NCBI GenBank assembly: GCA_037720595.1
Contig: JBBJLW010000004.1
Location: 1-64,000 of the forward strand
DNA from: Gaiellasilicea sp037720595
GTDB taxonomy: Bacteria; Actinomycetota; Thermoleophilia; Gaiellales; Gaiellaceae
Length of the DNA: 64,000 bases
Reading direction: 5' to 3'
Positions 48,822 to 57,367 of this stretch are shown here, piece by piece; the first letter of the stretch is position 1, and each line of letters starts with the position of its first letter. The translations under genes were made by a program, and so were the position numbers. Below the pieces are notes generated by a model. That model had not been told where the DNA came from. It saw only the letters and a program-made list of their open reading frames with translations, and did no database searches.

Positions 48822-49804
48822 CGGAGCACCGTAGCGGCCCAGGTGTAGCCGGTGCCGGCCGCGAGCAGCAAGACGAGGTCGCCCTCCTCCAGCTCTCCCG
48901 CCCGCGAGATGCGATCGAGCGAGAGCAAGGGATCGACTCCGCTCATGTGCCCTGTGTCGTCGAGATAGGTCGCGGGTGGGGAGCCGAGCTCGGCGACGAT
49001 CGCCTCATGCATCGAGCGCTTCATGTGGATGTTGCAGAGGTAGGCGACATCGCTCTCGGTCGCGCCGCTGCTCTCGAGCGCGCCGCGAGCGGCCGCGATG
49101 AAGTTCGGCATGCTGACCTCGTCGAGGCCTCCCTTCATCTCGGCCGGGTCGGCGACATCCAGGTAGTGCCTCCGACCCGCGACCGACTCGGCCGAGGCCG
49201 GCTCCACCGACCCGCCCGCCGGCACTTTCACCTGGAGCGAGAACGAGCCGTCCGTGATCGCGTGGGCGCCGCAGAGCTCGTGGCCGCCGTCGCGCGTCAG
49301 GAGCCCGGCCACAGCCCCGTCGCCGAAGTTGAACATGAAGCGCGAGCGCGCGTTTGTGTAGTCGATCAGATACGACTCGCGGCAGGCCGCGACGAGCAGG
49401 ACGTTTCGCAACTCGGGCTCGCCGAGGAGGAAGTTCCGCGCCAGCCGCAGCGCGACCGGCGTGCCGCACGAGACGTTCGCGCATTCGAGGGCATAGGCGT
49501 TCGCGCAGCCGAGCCGGTGCGCGATCCAGGGCGCGGCCTGCCAGACCGGATATTCCTTCCACATCGAGCCGTAGTAGAGGACGACGTCGATCTCTGCCGG
49601 ATCGAGATCGTGCTGGCCGAGCAGCCGCGACGCGGCGGCGACGGACATGTCCGTGACGTGCTCGTCCTCCGCCGCGATGTGCTTGCCGCGAAGCCCGAAC
49701 TTCTCCACGATCACGGTCTCCGGGATTCCGCTCGCTTGGCCGATCTCGGCGGCGCTCAGCCATCGCTCCGGGAGGTACGACGCGGTCGCGTTCAGCCCGA
49801 TCAT
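48815..49804 (-). CDS. 3-oxoacyl-ACP synthase III (FabH)-like thiolase-fold enzyme
   Basis: 329 aa from ATG 49804. The thiolase fold has its nucleophile Cys in ECANVSCGTPVALRLARN (Cys113) and a His in YLCNIHMKRSMH (about 254). The third site, Asn in FabH, lies in DDTGHMSGVDPLLSLD and appears to be His. It would condense acyl-CoA units or transfer acyl groups; the changed triad warns against assuming normal FabH decarboxylation. Coupled by ATGA to the TetR gene. Confidence 0.87.
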   Translation of the reverse strand: MIGLNATASYLPERWLSAAEIGQASGIPETVIVEKFGLRGKHIAAEDEHVTDMSVAAASRLLGQHDLDPAEIDVVLYYGSMWKEYPVWQAAPWIAHRLGCANAYALECANVSCGTPVALRLARNFLLGEPELRNVLLVAACRESYLIDYTNARSRFMFNFGDGAVAGLLTRDGGHELCGAHAITDGSFSLQVKVPAGGSVEPASAESVAGRRHYLDVADPAEMKGGLDEVSMPNFIAAARGALESSGATESDVAYLCNIHMKRSMHEAIVAELGSPPATYLDDTGHMSGVDPLLSLDRISRAGELEEGDLVLLLAAGTGYTWAATVLRW

Positions 49805-50439
49805 GAGCCGAGATCCTTCCCACCGAGCGCACGCACGAGGATCCGCGCCAGCTCGTCGAAGATGCGCTCGGGCATCTCCGTGCGACCGTCCCAAAGGATC
49901 CAGCGCATCCCGACGAGCTCGCCGATCCCCATCAGGCTCCACGCGAGAACCTCGGGGTCGCCCTGCGCGACCTCGCCCGCCTCCATCGCCTGCCGCAGGC
50001 CCGCAACGTACCCCTCCGTCAGGCGCTCGTAATGAAGCTGGAGGATCTCGGGCGAGACGAACTCCGCCTGGCGAATGATCCGATAGAGCGCCGGGTGCTC
50101 GGCGGTGAAGCGGAAGAAGGCGCCGAAGCCGAGCAGCTCGCGCTCGGAGCGGATAGCTCCCTGCGAGGAGGCCTCGGTCATGGCGTGGCGGACACGCGTG
50201 TTCAGGTCGAGCACGAGCTCGTCGAAGATCCGCTTCTTGCCGCCGAAGTAGAGGTAGAAGGTGCCCTGGCCGACTCCCGCCGCCTCGGTGATCTTGACGA
50301 TCGAGGCGTCGTGATAGCCCACCTCGGCGAAGACGCGCTCGGCGGCCTCGAGCAGGAGCCGCCGAGTGCGCAGACCGCGGCTCGAGAGGATCCGGCCGCC
50401 GACGCCGGTGGGCGGGCCTCCGGTCGCGAGCTCGCTCAT
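49801..50439 (-). CDS. TetR/AcrR family regulator
   Basis: 212 aa from ATG 50439. N-terminal HTH ~22-70: RRLLLEAAERVFAEVGYHDA, SIVKITEAAGVGQGTFYLYF, GGKKRIFDEL. The C-terminal ligand domain is helical (FRFTAEHPALYRIIRQAEF). Embedded between the acyl-CoA synthetase and the KASIII gene with ATGA overlaps, it is a likely local regulator responding to an acyl-CoA. No operator was identified. Confidence 0.93.
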   Translation of the reverse strand: MSELATGGPPTGVGGRILSSRGLRTRRLLLEAAERVFAEVGYHDASIVKITEAAGVGQGTFYLYFGGKKRIFDELVLDLNTRVRHAMTEASSQGAIRSERELLGFGAFFRFTAEHPALYRIIRQAEFVSPEILQLHYERLTEGYVAGLRQAMEAGEVAQGDPEVLAWSLMGIGELVGMRWILWDGRTEMPERIFDELARILVRALGGKDLGS

Positions 50440-51896
50440 CGAACCGGCTCCAGCAGCTCGCCCTTGACGACCTTGCCCATAGCGTTCCGCGGCAGTTCCC
50501 CGACGAAGCGAACCTCGCGCGGCACCTTGAATTTCGCAAGGCGCTCGCGGCAGAACACGAGCAGCTCGTCCTCGCTCGCCTCGGCACCGAGCACGACGAA
50601 CGCGACGCACGCCTCTCCCCAGCGCTCGTCCGGCACGCCGAGGACCGCCGCCTCTGCAACCGCGGGATGCTCGTGCAAGACGCTCTCGAGCTCGGCCGGA
50701 TAGACGTTCTCGCCGCCGGAGATGACCATCTCCTTGAGCCGGCCGACGATCCGGTAGTCGCCCTCGTCGTCGCGGATGGCGACATCGCCCGTGAGCAGCC
50801 AGCCGTTGGCGAAGGCGGCGGCGGTCGCCTCGGGATTGCGCCAGTAACCGGCGAAGACGTTCGGGCCGCGCACGACGAGCTCGCCCTCGCCTGGACCCTC
50901 GACGTGACGGCCGCTCACGGGCTCGCGCAAGGCAACGTCGACGTGCGGGTACGGCTTCCCCGCCCAGCCCCGCTTGCGTGCGGCTTCCCCGGGTGGCAGG
51001 CAGAGGACGTTCGGGGCCGCCTCGGTCAGACCGTAGCCCTGAACGATCTCGACGCCGCGCTCGTGCCAGAGTTCGAGCAGCGGCTCGGGCATCGGCGCGC
51101 CGCCGACAACCGCGCGCCGCAGGCTCGAGAGGTTGGCGTCCGCAAAGCCCGAATCCTGCGCCATGAAGAGGTAGGTCGCGGGCACGCCCATCATCGTCGT
51201 CACCCGCTTCTCGCCGATCAGCGCCAGCGCCCGACGCGGTTCGAACGACGGCTCGAGCACGACGCGCGCCCCTTTCCACCAGGCGAGGAGCGGCTGCACG
51301 TTCCAGCCACCGACGTGGAACTGGGGAAGGAGCTGGAGGACGACGTCGTCGTCGTCGAGCCCTGCTACCCGGTCGAACGAGAGGTTCGTCCAGAAGCAAT
51401 TCGCGTGGGTGAGCAACGCCCCCTTCGGCCGGCCCGTCGTGCCCGAGGTGTAGACGAGCAGCAGCCCGTCGCCATCGGCCGGCGATCGTTTCTTGTCGCA
51501 GTCTGTTGCAAAGTCTTCCAGCCCGGCGGTGCGTCGATGAAGCGACGCGGCGGTCTCGGCAAACTCGGGCGAGGTCAGGAGAACCGCGGGCTCGGCATCC
51601 GCGAGCTGGTAGGCGAGCTCCGGCACCGCCAACCGCCAGTTCAGCGGCAGCAGGATCAGGCCGGCTTTCGCGCACGCGAAGAAGACGACGACGTGCTGAG
51701 GATTCGAGCCGGTCAGTGTCGCGACCCGGTCGCCTGGGACGAGGCCCTTCTGGAGCAGCCCCGCCGCGAGGCGCTCCGAGCGTTCGTCGAGCTCGCAGTA
51801 GGTCGTCTTCTCGTCGAGAAAGTCGATCGCGACCCGCTGCGGCGTCGTTCGTGCACGGTCGCGGATCCACCGGTCGAGCGTCAGCTCGCCGCTCAT
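50436..51896 (-). CDS. AMP-forming acyl-CoA synthetase
   Basis: 486 aa from ATG 51896. Adenylation motifs: LLVYTSGTTGRPKGALLTHA (about 149-168), VQGYGLTEAAPNV (about 283-295), GWLLTGDVA and GRLKEMVISGGENVYPAELE (about 382-401), with catalytic Lys in PRNAMGKVVKGEL near the C-terminus. It activates a carboxylic acid (fatty, branched or aromatic) to its CoA thioester. ATGA overlap with the hydrolase gene. Confidence 0.93.
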   Translation of the reverse strand: MSGELTLDRWIRDRARTTPQRVAIDFLDEKTTYCELDERSERLAAGLLQKGLVPGDRVATLTGSNPQHVVVFFACAKAGLILLPLNWRLAVPELAYQLADAEPAVLLTSPEFAETAASLHRRTAGLEDFATDCDKKRSPADGDGLLLVYTSGTTGRPKGALLTHANCFWTNLSFDRVAGLDDDDVVLQLLPQFHVGGWNVQPLLAWWKGARVVLEPSFEPRRALALIGEKRVTTMMGVPATYLFMAQDSGFADANLSSLRRAVVGGAPMPEPLLELWHERGVEIVQGYGLTEAAPNVLCLPPGEAARKRGWAGKPYPHVDVALREPVSGRHVEGPGEGELVVRGPNVFAGYWRNPEATAAAFANGWLLTGDVAIRDDEGDYRIVGRLKEMVISGGENVYPAELESVLHEHPAVAEAAVLGVPDERWGEACVAFVVLGAEASEDELLVFCRERLAKFKVPREVRFVGELPRNAMGKVVKGELLEPVR

Positions 51897-52642
51897 AGGA
51901 GAAACTCCTCGAGCTCGCGGACGAACCTCTCCGGCTCCTGCCAGAAGAAGAGATGGCCGCAACCCGGGTAGACCTCGAGCCGCGCATCCGGGATCAGGTC
52001 GACGAGCACCTCCGCGTTTCGCGGATCGACGACGACATCGCCGTCGCCGTGCTGGACGAGGGTCGGCGCTGCGAGCTCGCCGAGCCGGTCGGACGCATCG
52101 AACACGACACCCGCGGCCGCCTGAGCAGCCCAGGCCTCGAACCCCTGCGCCGTGCGTTCGCGATGTTCGAGGATCTGCTCCACGAGATCGGGTCGGTCAG
52201 CCGGCTCGAGCGCGTTCTCGACGTACTCCCGCAGCGTCGCGCGGGCGAGCATCAGGTCGGCTGTTCGCTGCGGCATTGGGAACGCTCGCGAGCCGCCTGG
52301 CGTCGTGCAGGCGAGCACGAGCCGGTCGACCCGCTCCGGCTGGGCGAGGGCGAGCTCCTGGGCGATCATGCCGCCGAGGCTCGTGCCGGCGACGTGCGCC
52401 CGCTCGACCCCGGCCTCGTCGAGGACCTGAAGCGCGTCGGCGGCCATTCCAGCCGCCGTGTACGGCCCTGACGGCGCGTCGCTCTCGCCGATCCCGCGGT
52501 TGTCGAAGGTGAGCACGTCGAAGGAGCGCGCGAGCGGCGCGAGCACGGGCTCCCAGCCCCAGCGGGCGTAGCCGAGGCCCTGGATCAGCAACAAGGCAGG
52601 ACCTTCTCCACCTTCTCCGCGGCGCTCCCAGGCGATCTTCAC
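51893..52642 (-). CDS. Alpha/beta hydrolase
   Basis: 249 aa from GTG 52642. Nucleophile Ser in VAGTSLGGMIAQELAL (about 92-107), acid Asp in VQHGDGDVVVDPRN (about 199-212) and His in YPGCGHLFFWQEP. The oxyanion region LLLIQGLGYARWGWEP and FDNRGIGESDAP are typical of 3-oxoadipate enol-lactonase-like hydrolases. Located between the uptake system and the CoA ligase, it could open a lactone or cleave an ester before activation. Confidence 0.9.
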   Translation of the reverse strand: MKIAWERRGEGGEGPALLLIQGLGYARWGWEPVLAPLARSFDVLTFDNRGIGESDAPSGPYTAAGMAADALQVLDEAGVERAHVAGTSLGGMIAQELALAQPERVDRLVLACTTPGGSRAFPMPQRTADLMLARATLREYVENALEPADRPDLVEQILEHRERTAQGFEAWAAQAAAGVVFDASDRLGELAAPTLVQHGDGDVVVDPRNAEVLVDLIPDARLEVYPGCGHLFFWQEPERFVRELEEFLL

Positions 52643-53697
52643 GGCCGCGATCCCTCCAGGGCAGCCGAGCGGCGCAGCACCCGCAGGCGGCGTCCGAGCC
52701 CCGCGAGCCCGCCCGGGACGAAGAAGACGAGCAGGATGAACAGGGTGCCGAGGATGAAGAGCGGCTCCGAGAGCGGGGTCCGGATCACGGTCGGGAGATC
52801 CTGCACCTGCGAGGAGCCGGCGAACGAGCCGAGGCGCAGATCGAGCAACGTGTAGAGAAAGCCGCCGAGCAGGGCGCCGTACCTCGTGCCGGCGCCACCG
52901 ATCACGACCATCACGAGCAAGGTCAGCGTGAAGTTCGCCGTCGTCACCTGCGGCGAGGCGCCCGTGCCGACCACGATCAGCCAGACGATCCCGCCGAGCG
53001 TGGCGAGGAACGAAGCGAGCACGAACGCGATCAGCTTGAAGCCGAACGGGTGCAGCCCGATCACCTCGACGCGACGCTCGTTCTCCCTGATTGCCTGCCA
53101 GACATGGCCAGGCGACGACGAGACCGCGAAGCGGACGACGAGGAAGACGAAGGCCGCGTAGCCGAGAGCCAGCCAGTAGAGGTACTTCGCGTTGAGGACG
53201 CCGACGAAGAAGTCCGGCAGAGGATCGGAGTTGAGCCCGAGCCCCTCCTCCCCGCCCGTCAGACCGTCCGGGTTCTTCTGCACGAGCACCTGTCCGGCCT
53301 GCGCGAACGCGAGCGTCACCATCGCGAACGCGATCCCGCCGACCCGCAGGCTGACTCCGCCGAGCAGCATCGGGACGACGATCCCGACCGCAGCCGTGAT
53401 CGCAAATGCCTGCCAGAGCGACCATTCCCACCGCGTCAGCGCGATCGCCATCACGTAGACCCCGATCGCGAAGTAGAGCGCGTGCCCGAACGAGAGCAGG
53501 CCCGTGAAGCCGAAAAGCAGGTCGTAGGTGAGCGCGATCCCGGCGAAGAGCAGGCAGAGCGCGAGGAGTCCGAGGGTTCCGGGGCTGTCGAGGGGGCCGG
53601 CGAAGACGACGGGGATGTCGAGCGGCAGCGTCGGAACGACCGCGAGCACGGCGAGCAGCACGAGCGGGACGGCGAACGAGAGCGCGCGCCTACCCAT
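52639..53697 (-). CDS. livM: Branched-chain amino acid-type ABC permease (LivM)
   Basis: 352 aa from ATG 53697 (TGATG overlap with livH). About nine membrane helices with LTYDLLFGFTGLLSFGHALY (about 60-79), QAIRENERRVEVIGLHPFGF (the cytoplasmic EAA-like loop) and VMVVIGGAGTRYGALLGGFL. It pairs with LivH as the channel of a high-affinity uptake system. GTGA overlap with the hydrolase gene. Confidence 0.92.
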   Translation of the reverse strand: MGRRALSFAVPLVLLAVLAVVPTLPLDIPVVFAGPLDSPGTLGLLALCLLFAGIALTYDLLFGFTGLLSFGHALYFAIGVYVMAIALTRWEWSLWQAFAITAAVGIVVPMLLGGVSLRVGGIAFAMVTLAFAQAGQVLVQKNPDGLTGGEEGLGLNSDPLPDFFVGVLNAKYLYWLALGYAAFVFLVVRFAVSSSPGHVWQAIRENERRVEVIGLHPFGFKLIAFVLASFLATLGGIVWLIVVGTGASPQVTTANFTLTLLVMVVIGGAGTRYGALLGGFLYTLLDLRLGSFAGSSQVQDLPTVIRTPLSEPLFILGTLFILLVFFVPGGLAGLGRRLRVLRRSAALEGSRP

Positions 53698-54578
53698 CAG
53701 TGCGCAACCTTGGGGGCAAGCCCGCCCGGACGGGCGAGCAGCACGAGCGCGAGCAGGAGTACGACCGCGAGATCGCCGAGACCGCTCGACGCGTAGTAGT
53801 TGGCGTACTGCTGCACGAGCCCGACGACGACCGCTGCGATCACCGTTCCGCCGATCGAGCCGAACCCCCCGATGACGACGACGATGAACGCGAAGATGAG
53901 GAGCGAGGTGCCGCGTCCGGGATCGACTGCGCCGAAGTAGACGCCGGAGAGGACGCCCGCGAGCGCAGCCGCAAGCCCGCCGATCGCGAAGACGAGCGTG
54001 AAGGCCTTGCGCACGTCGATCCCGAGTGCCGTCACCATCGCTCGATTCTCGACGCCGGCGCGGACGATCAGCCCGTAGCGCGTGTAGCGCAGGAACGCCG
54101 TCAGCCCGAGGAAGACGAGCGCGGCGGTCGCGATCTCCAGGAAGCGGTCGTTCGGGATGTTCGCGCCGAAGATCGTGGTCGTGTCGATCAGCCATTCCGG
54201 CACGGGGAACTGCCGCGCGTCGAACCCCCAGATCGCCTCCACGAGGGCGCTGAGGACGAGGGCGAGGCCGACGGTGACGAGTACCTGCTCGATGTGGCGC
54301 TCGTAGAGGGGCCGGATCAGGACGAGCTCGACAAGCGCGGCGAGCACCGCACCGACCGCAAGGCCGGCGATCGCGCCGACGAGCAACTTCGTGCCCGGAC
54401 CACCGCCGACGTGGGTCGACGTCCACCACGTCGCGTACGCCCCGACCGTGAGGAAGGCGCCGTGGGCGAAGTTGAGCACGCCCATCAACCCGTAGATCAG
54501 CGAGAGGCCGGATGCGATCAGGAAGTACATCGCTCCAAGTCCCAGGCCCGTAATGGTCAAGAGAATGAACGTGCTCAA
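53697..54578 (-). CDS. livH: Branched-chain amino acid-type ABC permease (LivH)
   Basis: 293 aa from TTG 54578 (overlaps the livF stop). Eight or so helices; SGLSLIYGLMGVLNFAHGAF (about 23-42) and GVENRAMVTALGIDVRKAFT (about 175-194) are family signatures. Heterodimer partner of LivM. Confidence 0.92.
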   Translation of the reverse strand: MSTFILLTITGLGLGAMYFLIASGLSLIYGLMGVLNFAHGAFLTVGAYATWWTSTHVGGGPGTKLLVGAIAGLAVGAVLAALVELVLIRPLYERHIEQVLVTVGLALVLSALVEAIWGFDARQFPVPEWLIDTTTIFGANIPNDRFLEIATAALVFLGLTAFLRYTRYGLIVRAGVENRAMVTALGIDVRKAFTLVFAIGGLAAALAGVLSGVYFGAVDPGRGTSLLIFAFIVVVIGGFGSIGGTVIAAVVVGLVQQYANYYASSGLGDLAVVLLLALVLLARPGGLAPKVAH

Positions 54579-55276
54579 TGCCCGCCTCCGTGGACGCCGA
54601 GCAGAGCGCGGACGCGCTCGGGGTCGCCGAGCAGCTCCTTCGCGTCGCCCGCATGGACGACACGACCGCCGTCGAGCACGACCACCTGCTGCGCGACGCG
54701 CGCGACGACGGCGAGGTTCTGCTCGACGAGCAGGACGGTCGCGAGCTCGGCCGCCCGCTCGAGCGCGGCCGCGACCTCGGTGACGAGGAGCGGCGCGAGC
54801 CCCTTGGTCGGCTCGTCGACGAGGAGAACCGAGTTCTCGTTGAGCAACGCGCGTGCAATCGCGACCATCTGCTGCTGACCACCCGAGAGCGTGCCCGCCT
54901 TCTGCGCGCCGCGCGTCTTGAGCTCCGGGAAGAGCTCATAGACGAGCTCGTAGCGGGGATTCCCGTTTCGTTCGGAGAGGCGCAGGTTCTCGTCCACGCT
55001 GAGCCCCGCGAAGACGTCGCGATCCTCGGGCACATAGCCGATCCCGCGGCGCACGATCTTGTGGGTGGGCAGTCGCGTCAGGTCCGCCCCGGCCAGCGTG
55101 ACCCGGCCTCGCCGCGGCACGAGCCCCATCAGCGCCCGCAGCGTCGTCGTCTTCCCCACCCCGTTGCGCCCGAGCAGAGCGGTAACCCCACCCTCGGGAA
55201 CCTCGAACGAGACGCCCTGGAGCACGTGCGACTCACCCAGGTGGACGTGCAGGTCTCGAACCTCGATCAGACTCAA
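54575..55276 (-). CDS. livF: ABC ATP-binding protein LivF
   Basis: 233 aa from TTG 55276 (TTGA overlap). Walker A GRNGVGKTT (about 36-44), signature LSGGQQQMVAIARAL (about 133-147), Walker B VLLVDEPTKGLAP. It energises uptake with LivG. Confidence 0.94.
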   Translation of the reverse strand: MSLIEVRDLHVHLGESHVLQGVSFEVPEGGVTALLGRNGVGKTTTLRALMGLVPRRGRVTLAGADLTRLPTHKIVRRGIGYVPEDRDVFAGLSVDENLRLSERNGNPRYELVYELFPELKTRGAQKAGTLSGGQQQMVAIARALLNENSVLLVDEPTKGLAPLLVTEVAAALERAAELATVLLVEQNLAVVARVAQQVVVLDGGRVVHAGDAKELLGDPERVRALLGVHGGGH

Positions 55277-56028
55277 AGCGGTTCTCCGAGATACGCGGTC
55301 TGCACGGTCTCGTTCGCCATCACCTTGTCCGGCTCGTCGAAGGCGAGCAACGCCCCGTGGTGCATGACCGCGATCCGCTCGGCGAGACCGATCACGACCT
55401 CCATTCGATGCTCGACCATCAGCACCGTCTTGCCTTCCTCCTTGTGCACCGACCGGATCAGCTCGACGAGCTCGTCGACGTCCTCGACCGAGACGCCGGC
55501 CATCGGCTCGTCGAGCATGACGACGTCGGGCTTCCCAACGAGGAGCATCGCGAGCTCGAGCTTCCGCTGGTTGCCGTGGGAAAGGAGTCCGGCCGGCCAG
55601 TCGCCGCGGCCGGCGAGGCCGACTCGCTCGAGCGCGGCGTCCGCCCGCTCGCCCCCGATCCGGCGTGCCCGCCGCCAGATCCGCATCGTCCCGCCGAGCT
55701 CCGAGTCGGCAGCGAGGCGCACGTTCTCGCGCACGCTCAGGACCGGGAAGACGCTCGAGACCTGGAATGTCCGCCCGAGCCCGGCCCGCGTCCGTCGGAA
55801 CGGCGGCTCCCCGGTGATGTCGCGTCCGTGCAGCTCGATGCTCCCGGCGGTCGGACGCATGAGCCCCGAAAGCAGGTTGAAGAGGGTCGTCTTGCCCGCT
55901 CCATTCGGTCCGATGATCCCGACGAGTTCGCCCGCACGGACCTCGAGCGAGACATCGGCGACGATTTTGGCGCCGCCGATGTCGAGCCCGAGGCCCCGTG
56001 TGGCGAGGATCGGTGCGGGAGTGCTCAC
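55273..56028 (-). CDS. livG: ABC ATP-binding protein LivG
   Basis: 251 aa from GTG 56028. Walker A GPNGAGKTTLFNLLSG (about 40-55), a LSHGNQRKLELAML signature (family-typical LSHG replaces LSGG), Walker B VVMLDEPMAGVS. Located 26 bp after the substrate-binding protein gene. Confidence 0.94.
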   Translation of the reverse strand: MSTPAPILATRGLGLDIGGAKIVADVSLEVRAGELVGIIGPNGAGKTTLFNLLSGLMRPTAGSIELHGRDITGEPPFRRTRAGLGRTFQVSSVFPVLSVRENVRLAADSELGGTMRIWRRARRIGGERADAALERVGLAGRGDWPAGLLSHGNQRKLELAMLLVGKPDVVMLDEPMAGVSVEDVDELVELIRSVHKEEGKTVLMVEHRMEVVIGLAERIAVMHHGALLAFDEPDKVMANETVQTAYLGEPL

Positions 56029-56054
56029 GATCCCCGAAGTCAGGGATGTGCCTG

Positions 56055-57254
56055 CTAGCGCCGCTCCGGCGGGGCGACGAACTGGCCCTTGATCCGAGCG
56101 ATCACCCGCGGCGTGAAGCGGGTGCCGTTCGCGACGAGCTTGACCTGGAACATCGGTTGGATCATCGCATGGTCGGACTGGCGGATCGACTGCTGCCCCT
56201 TCGGACCGACGAAGTTCCAGCCTTCGAGCGCCGAGATCATCCGGTCGACGTTGTCGCCCTTCGCCTCGGTGAGCGCGCGGACGATCATCTGGCCGGCGAC
56301 GAAGCCGTCCGGAGTGAAGAGGTCCGGCACCTGGCCACGCTTGCGCATCGCGTTGACGAGGAAGTCGTTGACCCTGTTCTTCGGCGCGGTCGAGACGTAG
56401 TGCGAGAGAAAGTCGATCCGCGTCGCCGCTTCGCCGTAGCTCGGCCAGGTCGCCTTCTCGGCAAGCCCGGTGACGATCTTGTTCGAGACGCCGAAGACGC
56501 CTTGCTGGGTCAGCGCCCGGTACATCGCCGGAGCGGTCGTACCGGCCCAGGCGATGAAGAGCAGATCCGGATTGGCCTGCTTGGCCTGCTGCGCGAACGG
56601 CGTGAAGTCCTGCGCCGAGAGCGGGACGAGGAGGCGGCTGACCGCGTGGCCCTGGCCGCCGACGACCGCGTTGACGGCGGCGAAGTTCCCCGCGCCGAAC
56701 GCCGAGTCCTGCGCGAAGACGACGACCTTGCGGCCGGCGCCCCGGAGGAACGTGGCTGCGGTCTTCACGTCCTGGTAGGTCTGGCGACCGGAGCGGAAGG
56801 TGTACTTGTTGATCCCGGTGATCGCGTCGCTCGCCGCCGGACCCGAGATGAAGAGGATCTTGTTCTGCTCGGCGAGCGGCGCCATCTGGAGAGCGACGCC
56901 CGAGGAGACGCTGCCGGCGAGGATCTTGTAGCCCTTGCCGATCAGATCCTTCCCCGCCGCGACCGCCTTGACCGGATCCGTGCCGTCGTCGGCGAGCGTC
57001 AGCTCGATCTTGCGTCCGTTGACGGCGTTCGTGCCCTTCGTCGCGTAGGCGAGGCCGTAGCGCAGCCCCTGGATGTACTCGGCGCCGTAGGCCGCGAGCA
57101 GCCCCGTCCGCGAGTAGACAATCCCGATCTTGTACGGATCGGCCGTGGCTCCGGTGCCGGCCGCCGTCTTCGCGTCAGCCGTACTCGCGAGTCCGCCGAG
57201 CAGTGCAACGACGAGCGCGAGCAGCACTGCAACTTTCAAGCGCATTCCTTGCAT
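56055..57254 (-). CDS. Substrate-binding protein of the Liv-type ABC system
   Basis: 399 aa using ATG 57254 (GGGAG close upstream); ATG 57245 is an alternative. Signal peptide MQGMRLKVAVLLALVVALLG to about residue 28. Mature part is the type I periplasmic fold of LivK/amide-type receptors: YKIGIVYSRTGLLAAYGAEY, LTLADDGTDPVKAVAAGKDL, ILAGSVSSGVALQMAPLAEQ. There is no lipobox, unusual for a Gram-positive, so retention is unclear. The ligand may be an aromatic or branched acid, judging by the attached CoA enzymes. Confidence 0.9.
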   Translation of the reverse strand: MQGMRLKVAVLLALVVALLGGLASTADAKTAAGTGATADPYKIGIVYSRTGLLAAYGAEYIQGLRYGLAYATKGTNAVNGRKIELTLADDGTDPVKAVAAGKDLIGKGYKILAGSVSSGVALQMAPLAEQNKILFISGPAASDAITGINKYTFRSGRQTYQDVKTAATFLRGAGRKVVVFAQDSAFGAGNFAAVNAVVGGQGHAVSRLLVPLSAQDFTPFAQQAKQANPDLLFIAWAGTTAPAMYRALTQQGVFGVSNKIVTGLAEKATWPSYGEAATRIDFLSHYVSTAPKNRVNDFLVNAMRKRGQVPDLFTPDGFVAGQMIVRALTEAKGDNVDRMISALEGWNFVGPKGQQSIRQSDHAMIQPMFQVKLVANGTRFTPRVIARIKGQFVAPPERR

Positions 57255-57319
57255 CTCTCCCTGACCTCCGTGAAAGGCTGACCCCACCTACGCACAAACC
57301 TGAGACCCGATTCAGGTCT

Positions 57320-57349
57320 AAGGTACGACGGCGGCAGGCCGCGTGTCAA
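57320..57349 (-). promoter_or_regulatory. Sigma-70-type promoter for the Liv operon
   Basis: On the minus strand, consensus -35 TTGACA (57349-57344), an 18-bp spacer and -10 TACCTT (57325-57320). The binding-protein start follows ~65 bp later. The promoter lies in the 113-bp gap after the metallopeptidase gene. Confidence 0.65.
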
Positions 57350-57367
57350 GGGGTGGTGAAGACCGAG

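Noticed and set aside
57300..57320. AGACC/GGTCT inverted repeat near the Liv promoter
   Set aside because: The arms are only 5 bp and imperfect beyond that, so chance occurrence is likely.
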